DNA from: Alphaproteobacteria bacterium
GTDB lineage: Bacteria > Pseudomonadota > Alphaproteobacteria > JAEULC01
NCBI GenBank assembly: GCA_023150455.1
Contig: JAKLKW010000065.1
Span: forward strand, 1 to 39,615
DNA length: 39,615 nt
Direction of reading: 5' to 3'
Shown: positions 19,326 to 27,994 of the stretch, in pieces
Layout of the letters: each line of letters begins with the position of its first letter
Numbering within the stretch: the first letter of the stretch is position 1
The notes under the pieces: model-generated
Seen by the model: the letters and a program-made list of their open reading frames with translations, nothing else
Databases searched by the model: none
What the model was told of the DNA's origin: nothing
Made by a program: the position numbers and the translations under genes

Positions 19326-20980
19326 GCGGCTCCTCCGAGACCGAGTCCTCCCCGCCCACCGCCGAGGAGCGGGGGCGGCTCCAGCGCATGGAGCGCGCGC
19401 TGCTGGCGCATGTGCGCCAGGAGTTCAGCGCCCCGGCCGCCGTGGTGGTCGACTATGCCCGCATGCTCTATGCCGACGCGGCGCGCTTCGGCCTCGACGC
19501 CATGCAGGCCGACCTCGCCCGCATCCGCGACGCCGGCGAGACGCTGCACGGGATCATCGCGGGCCTGCTCGATCCCGTGCAGCTGGCGCGGCGCGGCGGC
19601 GCCGCCGACCTCGAGGCGTTCCGCGGCAAGCTGCGCCACGACCTGCGCACGCCGATCAACGCCATCAAGGGCTACGGCGAGATGCTGATCGAGGACGCGC
19701 GCGCCGAGGGCCACGAAGGCTTCGCCAAGGACCTCGAGAAGCTGCTGGATTCCGCCGCCCAGATGCTCGGGCGCATCGACGCGCTGGCCAAGGTCAGCGG
19801 CATCGAGCCGGGCGGGCCCGGCGCCGCCGAGATCGCGACGATGAGCGACCAGGCCGCCGTCGCCGCGGCGCTCGCCGCGATCAGGCCGGTCACCGACGAC
19901 GAGCCCGAGCGCGAGATCCGGCCGAGCCACATTCTGGTGGTCGACGACAACGCGGCGAACCGCGACCTGCTGTCGCGCCGCCTCACGCGCGAGGGCCACA
20001 CCGTCAGCCTCGCCGACGACGGCGAGAAGGGCTTGGCGCTGCTCGGGACCGCCGCGTTCGACCTGATCCTGCTCGACCTGATGATGCCGGGCATCAGCGG
20101 CTACGAGGTGCTGCGCCGGCTCAAGGATTCCGCGCGCTGGCGCCACATTCCCGTGATCATGATCTCGGCGCTGGACGAGGTCGACAGCATCGTGCGCTGC
20201 ATCGAGATGGGCGCCGAGGACTACCTGCCCAAGCCGTTCAACCCCGTGCTGCTGCGCGCGCGCATCAATGCCACGCTCGAGAAGAAGCAGCTGCGCGACC
20301 GCGAGCAGGCGATGCTGCGCGACCTGCAGGCGGAGAAGGAGAAGTCCGAGAAGCTGCTGCTGAACATCCTGCCGCGGCCCGTGGTGGCGCGGCTGAAGGC
20401 CGGCGAGGAGCCGATCGCGGACCGGTTCGAGGACGTGACGATCCTGTTCGCCGACCTGGTCGGGTTCACCTCGCTCTCCACCAGGCTGTCCGCGCGCCAG
20501 CTGGTCGACCTCCTGAACCGGGTGGTCTCGACCTTCGACCAGCTGTCGCTGTCGCTCGGGCTCGAGAAGATCAAGACGATCGGCGACGCCTACATGGTGG
20601 CCGGCGGCCTGCCGGAGCCGCGCCCCGACCACGCCAAGGCCTGCGCCGAGCTGGCGCTCGCCATGATGGACGCCGTGCGCGATTTCAGCCACGGCGTCGA
20701 CGAGAGGCTGCAGTTGCGCATCGGCCTGCACACGGGCAGTGTCGTCGCCGGCGTGATCGGCACGCACAAGTTCGTGTACGACGCCTGGGGGGACACGGTG
20801 AACACGGCAAGCCGCATGGAATCGCAGGGCGCGGCGAACGAGATCCACGTCTCGGCCGCGACCTATCGCAGCCTCAGGAACGACTATGTCTTCTCGCCGC
20901 GCGGCGCCACGGACGTCCGCGGCAAGGGCGCGATGGAGACCTACTTCCTGCGCGGGCGCCGGGCGCCGAAGACGGCGTGA
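19322..20980 (+). CDS. Class III adenylate cyclase with tandem kinase-dimerisation domains and a receiver
   Basis: This 552-residue cytosolic protein has an unusual order. Residues about 30-85 align without gaps to the dimerisation domain of the upstream kinase (21 of 54 identical), but Gln33 replaces the phospho-accepting His. Residues about 100-162 form a second such domain with His106 in RHDLRTPIN. No ATPase domain follows. A receiver (Asp252 in LLDLMMPG) covers about 203-320, then a coiled linker (REQAMLRDLQAEKEKSEKLL) and a class III cyclase domain. Both metal aspartates (378, 422), adenine-selecting Lys418 and Asp487, and transition-state Asn494 and Arg498 are present, so it should make cAMP. 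Activity is probably set by phosphorylation of the receiver. Start and stop overlap neighbours. Confidence 0.92.
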   Translation: MSGSSETESSPPTAEERGRLQRMERALLAHVRQEFSAPAAVVVDYARMLYADAARFGLDAMQADLARIRDAGETLHGIIAGLLDPVQLARRGGAADLEAFRGKLRHDLRTPINAIKGYGEMLIEDARAEGHEGFAKDLEKLLDSAAQMLGRIDALAKVSGIEPGGPGAAEIATMSDQAAVAAALAAIRPVTDDEPEREIRPSHILVVDDNAANRDLLSRRLTREGHTVSLADDGEKGLALLGTAAFDLILLDLMMPGISGYEVLRRLKDSARWRHIPVIMISALDEVDSIVRCIEMGAEDYLPKPFNPVLLRARINATLEKKQLRDREQAMLRDLQAEKEKSEKLLLNILPRPVVARLKAGEEPIADRFEDVTILFADLVGFTSLSTRLSARQLVDLLNRVVSTFDQLSLSLGLEKIKTIGDAYMVAGGLPEPRPDHAKACAELALAMMDAVRDFSHGVDERLQLRIGLHTGSVVAGVIGTHKFVYDAWGDTVNTASRMESQGAANEIHVSAATYRSLRNDYVFSPRGATDVRGKGAMETYFLRGRRAPKTA

Positions 20981-21954
20981 TGCGGCGCTGCCGCATCGTC
21001 GGCGGCCTCGCCGCCCTGCTCGCCTGTGCCTGGCTGGCGCTTCCGGCCGAGGCCCAGCAGTCCCAGCCGCGCCCGCTGGCGGGCCAGGCGATCACCGTCG
21101 TGGAGCCGTTCGGCCCCGGCAGCGTGACCGAGACCGTGATGCGCCTGCTCAAGCCGGGCATGGAGCAGGCGCTCGGCGCGACGATCCAGGTCCGCACGGA
21201 GCGCAGCCCCGACGGCAGCAGGGCCTTCGACCGCGTCGCCGCCGCCGCCCACGACGGCCGCACGCTGCTGGCGATCACCGACGCGGCGCGGCTGTTCTAC
21301 GAGTTCCTCACCGCGGCCAAGGTGCGGCTGGAATCCTTCACCCCCATCGCCAAGCTGACCGACGGCGTGTCGCTGGCGCTGGTCGCGCCGGCGACGGCGC
21401 CGGCCAAGGACTACGAGTCGCTGAAGGCGATGATCGCGGCGAAGAAGCGCCCGAGCCTGGCGCTCTATGGCGCCGGCAGCCCGGCCGGCGTGTTCGCCGC
21501 GATGGTCGAGGATCACGCCGGGGAACGCTTCGGCGAGCGCTTCATCGAGACCGACGCCGAGATCCTGGCGCGGCTGGCGGCCGGCAAGGCGCAATTCGGC
21601 ATCCTGCCGACGCCGGCCGTGCTCGGCAAGGCCGGCCAGGCCAACAGGCTGCGCGCCGTGCTGACCTCGGGCGCCCGGCGCCACGCCAACCTGCCGGACG
21701 TGCCGACCCTGGCCGAGGTCACCGGCAGGAAGTCGCTGTCCTTCACCATGGCGGTCGTGCTGTTCGCTCCGCCCGGCACGCCCAAGCCGGTCGCCGACGC
21801 GCTGACCAAGGCCGCCGCCGGCGCGGCCGCGTCGGAGCAGGCCAAGGCCGCCGCCCAGGCCGCCGTCCTGCCGCTCGCCTACCGCGACGCCGAGGTGCTG
21901 CGCGCGACCATGGCCCGCACCCAGCGCGTGATCCGGGATCTGCTGACGCCGTAG
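20980..21954 (+). CDS. TctC/Bug-like periplasmic solute-binding protein (copy 2)
   Basis: This 324-residue exported protein has a signal peptide (GGLAALLACAWLALPAEA) and is a clear paralogue of the protein at 17905-18855: both carry an FYE segment after DA(A/S)R, PIAKLTDG, LTSGARRH, LPD-PTL, LFAPP and end MARTQRV-R. The ligand loop is VEPFGPGSVTE, again lacking the standard PPGG motif. ATG 20980 overlaps the cyclase stop (TGATG), so translation is coupled and the protein belongs to the signalling operon. With no transporter genes present, a sensory or scavenging role is more likely than classic uptake, by analogy with Bordetella BctC, which contacts a sensor kinase. The ligand is unknown. Confidence 0.82.
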   Translation: MRRCRIVGGLAALLACAWLALPAEAQQSQPRPLAGQAITVVEPFGPGSVTETVMRLLKPGMEQALGATIQVRTERSPDGSRAFDRVAAAAHDGRTLLAITDAARLFYEFLTAAKVRLESFTPIAKLTDGVSLALVAPATAPAKDYESLKAMIAAKKRPSLALYGAGSPAGVFAAMVEDHAGERFGERFIETDAEILARLAAGKAQFGILPTPAVLGKAGQANRLRAVLTSGARRHANLPDVPTLAEVTGRKSLSFTMAVVLFAPPGTPKPVADALTKAAAGAAASEQAKAAAQAAVLPLAYRDAEVLRATMARTQRVIRDLLTP

Positions 21955-22009
21955 CGCCGGGCGCCGGTTTCCAGTAAGAGAACGCCCGACCAGCCCCCAA
22001 TGTCGTCAT

Positions 22010-22120
22010 GCCCGGGCTTGTCGCGGGCATCCACGTCGGTGCAGCGGTAGAGCGACGCCGCGCGGAACACGCTAGCGGCGTTGGCTCCTGCAGACGTGGA
22101 TGGCCGGAACAAGTCCGGTC
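22010..22120. repeat. Long imperfect inverted repeat in intergenic gap
   Basis: Arms 22010-22037 and 22093-22120 are complementary at 23 of 28 positions and enclose a 55-base loop. The gap lies between the second TctC-like gene and queA. The outer part carries CCCGGGCTTGTC, a core also seen near 3875 and, in shorter form, at 28854-28870. This looks like a member of a dispersed palindromic family common in alphaproteobacterial intergenic DNA. It could also terminate the signalling operon. Confidence 0.6.
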
Positions 22121-22174
22121 TTGACGGTCAGAAGGACCAGACCGTCGAAACCGAGTCCCAGCGCCACCGTCCGG

Positions 22175-23221
22175 ATGAAGACCGCCCTGTTCGACTTCCC
22201 TCTTCCGCCCGAGCTGATCGCGCAGGAGCCGGCGCGGCCGCGCGACAGCGCGCGGCTCCTGGTGGTCGACGGCGACCTGTTGGAGGACCGCGCGATCCGC
22301 GACCTGCCGGAGCTGCTGCGTCCCGACGACGTGATGGTGTTCAACGACACGCGCGTCATCCCGGCGCGGCTGGACGGCATGCGCGGCGCGGCGCGCGTCG
22401 AGGTGACGCTGCACCGCCGCGCGGGCGAGGGCACCTGGCTCGCCTTCGCCAAGCCCGCCAAGCGCCTGAAGCCGGGCGACCGCATCGACTTCGCCGCGGA
22501 ACTCTCGGCCACGGTCGAGGCACGCGACGGCGGCGAGGTGCGGCTGGCGTTCTCCGCCGCGGGCGAAGGGCTGGCCGAGGCGCTCGACCGGATCGGGCGC
22601 ATGCCGCTGCCGCCCTATATCCGCCGCGCCCGCCTGTCCGAGGATGCCGACCGCCAGGACTATCAGACGATGTTCGCGCGCCATGCCGGCGCGGTCGCGG
22701 CGCCGACCGCGGGCCTGCATTTCACGCCCGCGCTGATGCGGGCGCTGGAGGCGCGCGGCGTCAAGGCCGCGACGCTGACGCTGCATGTCGGCGCCGGCAC
22801 CTTCCTGCCGGTCAACGTCGAGGACACCGACCGGCACCGCATGCACGCCGAGTACGGCGAGATCGGCGCCGCGGCGGCGCAAGCGATCAACGCCGCGCGC
22901 GATGCCGGCGGGCGGATCGTCGCGGTCGGCAGCACCGCGCTCCGGCTGATGGAGACCGCGGCCGGGCCGGACGGACGCTTGCGTCCCTTCGCCGGCGAGA
23001 CGTCCCTGTTCGTCACGCCGGGCTATCGCTTCACGACGGCGGAGCTGATGCTGACCAACTTCCACCTGCCGCGCTCGACCCTGTTCATGCTGGTCGCGGC
23101 CTTCGCCGGGCTCGAGCGCATGCGGCGCGCCTACGAGCACGCGGTCCGCGCGCGCTACCGCTTCTATTCCTACGGCGATGCCTGCCTGCTGCGGAGGGCG
23201 GCCCAGGGAGCGCCGACATGA
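22175..23221 (+). CDS. queA: S-adenosylmethionine:tRNA ribosyltransferase-isomerase
   Basis: QueA moves the ribosyl part of SAM onto 7-aminomethyl-7-deazaguanine in tRNA to give epoxyqueuosine. At 348 residues it is full length. Recognisable segments are [74 protein letters not shown] and [18 protein letters not shown]. The ATG at 22175 (MKTALFDF) was chosen as the family N-terminus, although the frame is open further up. Its stop overlaps the tgt start (ATGA at 23218-23221), so queA and tgt are translationally coupled. Together with queF and queG nearby it covers the late steps of queuosine synthesis. Confidence 0.96.
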   Translation: MKTALFDFPLPPELIAQEPARPRDSARLLVVDGDLLEDRAIRDLPELLRPDDVMVFNDTRVIPARLDGMRGAARVEVTLHRRAGEGTWLAFAKPAKRLKPGDRIDFAAELSATVEARDGGEVRLAFSAAGEGLAEALDRIGRMPLPPYIRRARLSEDADRQDYQTMFARHAGAVAAPTAGLHFTPALMRALEARGVKAATLTLHVGAGTFLPVNVEDTDRHRMHAEYGEIGAAAAQAINAARDAGGRIVAVGSTALRLMETAAGPDGRLRPFAGETSLFVTPGYRFTTAELMLTNFHLPRSTLFMLVAAFAGLERMRRAYEHAVRARYRFYSYGDACLLRRAAQGAPT

Positions 23222-24366
23222 GCTCGCTGACATTCGAACTGCTTGGGCGCGACGGCAAGGCGCGGCGCGGCCGCATCCGAACGGCCCACGGCACGGTCGA
23301 GACGCCCGCCTTCATGCCGGTCGGCACCGCCGGCACGGTCAAGGCCATGCCGCCGGACATGGTGCGCGCCGCGGGCGCCGAGATCGTGCTCGGCAACACC
23401 TACCACCTGATGCTGCGGCCGGGCGCCGAGCGCGTCGCGCGGCTGGGCGGCCTGCACAAGTTCATGAACTGGCCGGGGCCGATCCTGACCGATTCCGGCG
23501 GGTACCAGGTCATGTCGCTGGCCCCGCTGCGCCAGCTCGGCGAGAACGGCGTCGCGTTCCAGTCGCATATCGACGGCCGCAAGCACCTGCTGACGCCGGA
23601 GCGGGCGATCGAGATCCAGCACCTGCTCGACAGCACCATCACCATGTGCCTGGACGAGTGCACGCCCTTCCCCGCCACGCTGGACGAGGCCAAGAGCTCG
23701 ATGGAGCTGTCGATGCGCTGGGCCGCGCGCTGCCGGCAGGCCTTCGAGGACCGGCCGGGCTATGGCCTGTTCGGCATCGTGCAGGGCGGCGTCTATCCCG
23801 GGCTGCGCGCGGCCTCGGCCGAGGCGCTCACGCAGATCGGCTTCGACGGCTACGCCATCGGCGGGCTCGCCGTCGGCGAGGGCACCGAGACGATGCTGTC
23901 GGTGATCGAGGCGACCGAGCCGCACCTGCCGGCCGACCGGCCGCGCTACCTGATGGGCGTCGGGCGGCCGGACGAGCTGGTCGAGTGCGTGCGCCGCGGC
24001 ATCGACATGTTCGACTGCGTCATGCCGACGCGCTCGGGCCGCACGGCCAAGGCCTTCACGCGCGCGGGCGAACTCAACCTGCGCAACGCGCGCCATGCCG
24101 AGGACCCGGGACCGATCGACCCGCTGTGCGCGTGCCCCGCCTGCACCGGCTTCTCGCGCGCCTACCTGCATCACCTGATCAAGGCCAAGGAGATGCTGGG
24201 GCCGATGCTGCTGACCTGGCACAATGTGCGCTACTATCAGGACGTGATGCAGGACCTGCGCCAGGCCATCGCCGACAGCCGTCTCGACGCGTTTGCCGCC
24301 GAGTTCCACGCGGCGCGCACGATCCAAGAAGAAGACACGAATGGCAAAGAAGAAATCGAGGACTGA
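23218..24366 (+). CDS. tgt: tRNA-guanine transglycosylase
   Basis: Tgt swaps guanine 34 of GUN-anticodon tRNAs for preQ1. The 382-residue protein shows Asp92 in TDSGGYQV (general acid/base), nucleophile Asp266 in [27 protein letters not shown], and the zinc cysteines 304, 306 and 309 in CACPAC with a following HHL. The ATG at 23218 overlaps the queA stop. A longer upstream frame is an overlap with queA and was dropped. Its 3' end overlaps queF by 26 bases, so the three genes form one tightly packed operon. The last residues (TNGKEEIED) are encoded within that overlap and are poorly conserved. Confidence 0.96.
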   Translation: MSSLTFELLGRDGKARRGRIRTAHGTVETPAFMPVGTAGTVKAMPPDMVRAAGAEIVLGNTYHLMLRPGAERVARLGGLHKFMNWPGPILTDSGGYQVMSLAPLRQLGENGVAFQSHIDGRKHLLTPERAIEIQHLLDSTITMCLDECTPFPATLDEAKSSMELSMRWAARCRQAFEDRPGYGLFGIVQGGVYPGLRAASAEALTQIGFDGYAIGGLAVGEGTETMLSVIEATEPHLPADRPRYLMGVGRPDELVECVRRGIDMFDCVMPTRSGRTAKAFTRAGELNLRNARHAEDPGPIDPLCACPACTGFSRAYLHHLIKAKEMLGPMLLTWHNVRYYQDVMQDLRQAIADSRLDAFAAEFHAARTIQEEDTNGKEEIED

Positions 24367-24820
24367 CGGTCCCTATGCGGGGCTGACCCAGCTCGGCCAT
24401 GCCACCAGGCAGCCGGCGTCGCCCGAGCGCGCGGTGCTGGAGCGCGTGCCCAATCCGCATCGCGGGCGCGCCTACCTGATCCGCCTGGCCTGCCCGGAGT
24501 TCACCACGCTCTGCCCGGTCACCGGCCAGCCCGACTTCGCCCATTTCGTGGTCGATTACGTGCCGCGCGACTGGATCGTCGAGAGCAAGTCGTTCAAGCT
24601 CTATCTCGGCTCCTACCGCAACGTCGGTACGTTCCACGAGGGCTGCACGCTCGACATCGCGCGCAAGCTCGAGCAGGCGATCAGGCCGCGCTGGCTCAGG
24701 ATCGGCGGCTACTGGTTCCCGCGCGGCGGCATCCCGATCGACGTGTTCTACCAGACCGGCAACCCGCCCGCCGGACTGTGGGTCCCGCCGCAGGACGTGG
24801 CGCCCTATCGCGGGCGGTGA
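24341..24820 (+). CDS. queF: NADPH-dependent 7-cyano-7-deazaguanine reductase (preQ0 to preQ1)
   Basis: QueF reduces the nitrile of preQ0 to the amine preQ1, the base inserted by Tgt. This is the short, unimodular type (159 residues). Catalytic Cys58 lies in [14 protein letters not shown] with Asp65, and the family motif [14 protein letters not shown] and FHEGCTLDI are clear. The ATG at 24341 is preceded by an AAGAAG ribosome site inside tgt. A longer frame exists upstream but belongs to the tgt overlap. Genes for making preQ0 (queC, queD, queE) are not in the window. A GC-rich hairpin follows 114 bases after its stop. Confidence 0.95.
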   Translation: MAKKKSRTDGPYAGLTQLGHATRQPASPERAVLERVPNPHRGRAYLIRLACPEFTTLCPVTGQPDFAHFVVDYVPRDWIVESKSFKLYLGSYRNVGTFHEGCTLDIARKLEQAIRPRWLRIGGYWFPRGGIPIDVFYQTGNPPAGLWVPPQDVAPYRGR

Positions 24821-24934
24821 CTATGATGCGCGCCCTGCCGCGCAACTTCCTTGGATAGGCGCTCCGCTCGAGTCGCTTCCAGTGCCGGGCCGGTGCGCCG
24901 CGCGTTGTCGGTCGACTCACACATGCCCGGACGA

Positions 24935-24955
24935 CCAGGGGGCTTCGCCCCCTGG
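24935..24955. terminator. Strong GC hairpin between queF and the convergent FGE-like gene
   Basis: A perfect 9-base stem (CCAGGGGGC / GCCCCCTGG) with a three-base loop lies between the convergent ends of queF and the gene on the other strand. No T-run follows on either side, so termination would rely on the stem alone, as is common in GC-rich genomes. Confidence 0.55.
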
Positions 24956-24990
24956 ACCCCCAAGAGGTAAGGAAGCGAAGATGCATGAAC

Positions 24991-25938
24991 TCAAAAGGTC
25001 CTGGCCACGCGAAACCCGGTGACCGTGACCCGCATTCCGGAGCCGTTCCAGTCGCGGAAGCCGACACGGAGGAACCTAGGAAGGTTGATCCAGGAACCGC
25101 CGCGCCCAACGCGCCGGCTGCAGTCCCCCGTCAGCCACGGCGTTCCATCGATCGGTGCCCCTTGATAGTTCTCGTTCCAGCAGTCTTCCAGCCATTCCCA
25201 CACGTTCCCGAGAACGTCATGCAACCCGAAGCCATTCGGCTGGAACTGACCCACCGGCGCCGTGTTGGCAATTCCATCAGAGCAGCGAAAATAATGATCC
25301 CCGTCACGCCCCAGGTTGTACGCGCTGATCATGCTCAGGTCGCGCACATTCCCATAGCTGCAGGCAGGCTCTCGCCCATCGCCCCAAAACCTGGCCGACG
25401 CAGACCCCGCACGCGCTGCGTATTCCCATTCCGCTTCAGTCGGTAGGCGATAAGTGCGCCCGCTCTTTCGGCTGAGCCACGCAACGTAAGCCTTGGCGTC
25501 ACCCCAGCTTACGCAGACGACCGGATCAGAGTCGGTTTGCGTGAAACCAGGATCACGCCACGAGCCGTTGCGCTCCTGAAATTCCCATTTCCGCTCGGCC
25601 TCGTTCTCGACGAAGAGCCAGCACTTGTCTCCTGTGTTGTGGCCCGTCTCGCTGACGAACTGCCTGAACTCAGCTCGCGTCACCTCATATTTCCCCAGCG
25701 CAAACGCGCGTCCGATCGTGACGCGATGCTGCGGCACGGACCAGCCCTTGAACTGGTCGGGAGTCCCCTCGCGCTCTTCCTCGCCCGGCGGCACCCCCAT
25801 CGTGAAGGCGCCCGGCGCGATCGGCACCATCACGGGGCAGCCGGTGCAGTCGCGGAACGGTCCCGATGGGAGGCTTGATTGCGCCTGCGCTGCCGCTGCC
25901 CAGATGAGGGTCCCCGCAGCCAAAACAACTTGCAGCAT
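24991..25938 (-). CDS. Exported SUMF1/FGE-like domain protein lacking catalytic cysteines
   Basis: This 315-residue exported protein (signal peptide LAAGTLIWAAAAQA) is one formylglycine-generating-enzyme-like domain: VPIAPGAFTMG, HRVTIGRAFALGKYEVTRAEFRQF (interrupted by no gap), PVVCVSWGDAKAYVAWLS, YRLPTEAEWEYAARAG, GNVWEWLEDCW and RVGRGGSW. In true sulfatase-activating enzymes the end carries two active-site cysteines (GGSxxCHxxYC); here the segment reads GGSWINLPRFLRVGF, so that chemistry is absent. It is more likely a scaffold or a different SUMF1-type activity; no sulfatase gene is near. Base composition is clearly lower in GC than its neighbours (a sampled 60 bases gave 52%), and it interrupts the queuosine genes in opposite orientation, suggesting later acquisition. 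Confidence 0.88.
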   Translation of the reverse strand: MLQVVLAAGTLIWAAAAQAQSSLPSGPFRDCTGCPVMVPIAPGAFTMGVPPGEEEREGTPDQFKGWSVPQHRVTIGRAFALGKYEVTRAEFRQFVSETGHNTGDKCWLFVENEAERKWEFQERNGSWRDPGFTQTDSDPVVCVSWGDAKAYVAWLSRKSGRTYRLPTEAEWEYAARAGSASARFWGDGREPACSYGNVRDLSMISAYNLGRDGDHYFRCSDGIANTAPVGQFQPNGFGLHDVLGNVWEWLEDCWNENYQGAPIDGTPWLTGDCSRRVGRGGSWINLPRFLRVGFRDWNGSGMRVTVTGFRVARTF

Positions 25939-26220
25939 CGTTCACGTCCGTGGGTGCAGCGGCATCATCGGCGCCGCTGCCTCCTGGAGTAGCAAAGCCG
26001 CGGACGCCCGTGCAGAGTAATATGGAACGTGCGATTGTCGAGCCATTATTCCGCGCTGCAATTCTCGACTGCCGCGCGGTATCGGGCATTTCCGCGCTCC
26101 TGTTCTTGCCGATGGACGAGAATTCGACCTGTCGCAAGCAAGGGTGCAATACCTCTCGGCCGCAGGCGGCATCGCCGCGGCCCCTTCCAGCACGACCTGG
26201 TTCACGCCATATGATGGCGC
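25939..26220. other. Lower-GC divergent gap before queG
   Basis: These 282 bases separate the FGE-like gene (minus) and queG (plus). No gene was found. Composition is lower in GC, like the FGE-like gene, and probably belongs to the same inserted segment. A TATGAT hexamer at 26210-26215 sits right before the queG ATG, which would give an almost leaderless transcript, but no convincing -35 partner was seen. Confidence 0.4.
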
Positions 26221-27351
26221 ATGATCACCGCCGCCGCGAAGCCCGGCGACCCCCGCGCCGCCATCCGCGCCGAGGCGCTCGCGCTCGGCTTCGACGCGGT
26301 CGGCTTCGCGCCGGCCGCGCTGGGCGCGGCGACGCGCGCGCGCCTTGGCGAGTTCCTCGCGCGCGGCTATCACGGCGACATGGGCTGGATGGCGGACAAG
26401 GCCGACCGGCGCGGCGATCCGCGCGTGCTGTGGCCCGAGGCGCTGAGTGTCGTCGTCGTCGGCCTGTCCTATGCGCCGGCGGACGATCCGCGCTCGGCCC
26501 AGGCGGACGCCGCGCAGGGCGCCGTGTCGGTCTATGCCCGCGGGCGCGACTATCACGACGTCGTCAAGGGCAGGCTGAAGCGCCTGGCCCAATGGATGCA
26601 GGCCCGCCTCGGCGGCGAGGTGAAGGTCTTCGTCGACACCGCGCCCGTCATGGAAAAGCCGCTGGCCGAGGCGGCCGGGATCGGCTGGCAGGGCAGGCAC
26701 ACCAACCTGGTATCGCGCGCGCACGGCTCGTGGCTGTTCCTCGGCTCGGTGTTCACGACGCTTGCGCTCGAGCCGGACCGGCCGGAGACCGACCATTGCG
26801 GCAGCTGCCGGCAATGCCTCGACGCCTGTCCGACGGCCGCGTTCCCCGCGCCCAACCTGCTCGATGCGCGGCGCTGCATCTCGTACCTGACGATCGAGCA
26901 CAAGGGCCACGTCGACCGCGCGCTGCGCCCGCTGATGGGCAACCGCGTCTACGGCTGCGACGACTGCCTCGCCGTCTGCCCATGGAACAAGTTCGCCCGC
27001 GCGGGCCGCGAGGCCGCGTTCCTGCCGCGCGAGGCGCTGACCGCGCCCCGCCTGGCCGAGTTGGCGGCGCTGGACGATGCCGCGTTCCGCCGCATGTTCT
27101 CGGGCTCGCCGATCAAGCGCACCGGCCGCGACCGGTTCCTGCGCAACGTGCTGATCGCGATCGGCAACAGCGCTCGGGCCCCGCTCGCGCCGGCGGCCCT
27201 GAATCGGCTCGGCGACGCCTCGCCGCTGGTGCGCGCCGCGGCGGTCTGGGCGCTGTCGCGCCTGCTGCCGCCCGCCGAATTCGGGCGCTTGCGCGCCGAG
27301 CGCCTGCCGCGCGAGCCCGACGGCGCCGTGCGCGCCGAGTGGGCGGCCTGA
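26221..27351 (+). CDS. queG: Epoxyqueuosine reductase
   Basis: QueG performs the last queuosine step, reducing epoxyqueuosine in tRNA with cobalamin and two [4Fe-4S] clusters. The 376-residue protein shows the probable catalytic Asp139 in [20 protein letters not shown], first cluster cysteines 193, 196, 199 and 203 ([12 protein letters not shown]), the second set 219, 246, 249 and 253 ([11 protein letters not shown]), and a C-terminal HEAT-like region. The ATG at 26221 fits the family start. It is separated from queA-tgt-queF by the FGE-like gene and so has its own promoter here. Presence of QueG and absence of a queH-like gene indicates the cobalamin-dependent route. Confidence 0.95.
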   Translation: MITAAAKPGDPRAAIRAEALALGFDAVGFAPAALGAATRARLGEFLARGYHGDMGWMADKADRRGDPRVLWPEALSVVVVGLSYAPADDPRSAQADAAQGAVSVYARGRDYHDVVKGRLKRLAQWMQARLGGEVKVFVDTAPVMEKPLAEAAGIGWQGRHTNLVSRAHGSWLFLGSVFTTLALEPDRPETDHCGSCRQCLDACPTAAFPAPNLLDARRCISYLTIEHKGHVDRALRPLMGNRVYGCDDCLAVCPWNKFARAGREAAFLPREALTAPRLAELAALDDAAFRRMFSGSPIKRTGRDRFLRNVLIAIGNSARAPLAPAALNRLGDASPLVRAAAVWALSRLLPPAEFGRLRAERLPREPDGAVRAEWAA

Positions 27352-27418
27352 CCGGCGATTTTATCCTCTTGATCCCGGGCGCGCCGTCTCCGAGGATGCG
27401 CGTGCCAGGAGAAGGGGG

Positions 27419-27928
27419 ATGAACTTGTTCCACCGCATCGGCCTTGCCATCGTCATCGCAATCGCCGCCGCCCCGGCCGCGGGCCAGCAGCTCTACGCCT
27501 ACCCCAAGGCCGGGCAGCCGCCCGACCAGCAGCAGCGCGACCGCTATGACTGCCACACGTGGGCGGTCCAGCAGTCGGGCTACGACCCGACGCAGGCGCA
27601 GGCGCAGCCCGCGTCACAGCAGCAGCAGATGCAGCAGCAGGCGGGCCAAGGCCGGCCCGGCGGCGGCGCCGCGGGCGGCGCCGGCCAGGGCGCGGCGCGC
27701 GCCGCGGTGATGGACAACGACGTCGGCAAGGGCGCCGCCATGGGCGCGGCCGGCGGCATGCTGCGCAAGCGCATGCAGGAGAAGAAGCAGGAGTCCGCGC
27801 AGCAGAAGCAGCAGCAGATGAAGATGCAGCAGCAGCAGGCGACGCAGCAGCAGCAGGGCCAGAAGGGCGACGGCTATCGCCGCGCCTTCACCGCCTGCAT
27901 GGAAGCGCGCAACTACTCGGTCCGGTAG
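27419..27928 (+). CDS. Secreted Gln-rich glycine-zipper protein
   Basis: This 169-residue exported protein has a signal peptide (IGLAIVIAIAAAPAAG) followed by QQLYAYPKAGQPPDQQQRDRYDCHTWAVQQSGYDPT, here quoted in pieces: LYAYPKAGQ, DRYDCHTWAV and QSGYDPT. That pattern, a Gly/Ala zipper (GKGAAMGAAGGMLRK) and a closing FTACMEARNYSVR are found in small envelope proteins of alphaproteobacteria with no defined role. The middle and end hold long glutamine runs encoded by cag-rich DNA (about 27610-27860), which may vary in length between strains. Two cysteines, one at each conserved end, could pair. A GGAGAAGGGG ribosome site precedes ATG 27419. Confidence 0.75.
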   Translation: MNLFHRIGLAIVIAIAAAPAAGQQLYAYPKAGQPPDQQQRDRYDCHTWAVQQSGYDPTQAQAQPASQQQQMQQQAGQGRPGGGAAGGAGQGAARAAVMDNDVGKGAAMGAAGGMLRKRMQEKKQESAQQKQQQMKMQQQQATQQQQGQKGDGYRRAFTACMEARNYSVR

Positions 27929-27994
27929 CGCGCGTTGATCCGCGCGCATTCGTTCGAGTCGGCGGCCGGATCAACGGCCGCCCGGGAGGCTTCG

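Noticed and set aside
26210..26221. Leaderless promoter for queG
   Set aside because: TATGAT is well placed, but no -35 element was found and it may simply reflect the local sequence.
27610..27860. cag-rich repetitive DNA as a possible CRISPR or satellite
   Set aside because: It is codon-level glutamine repetition inside an open frame, with no regular repeat-spacer pattern.
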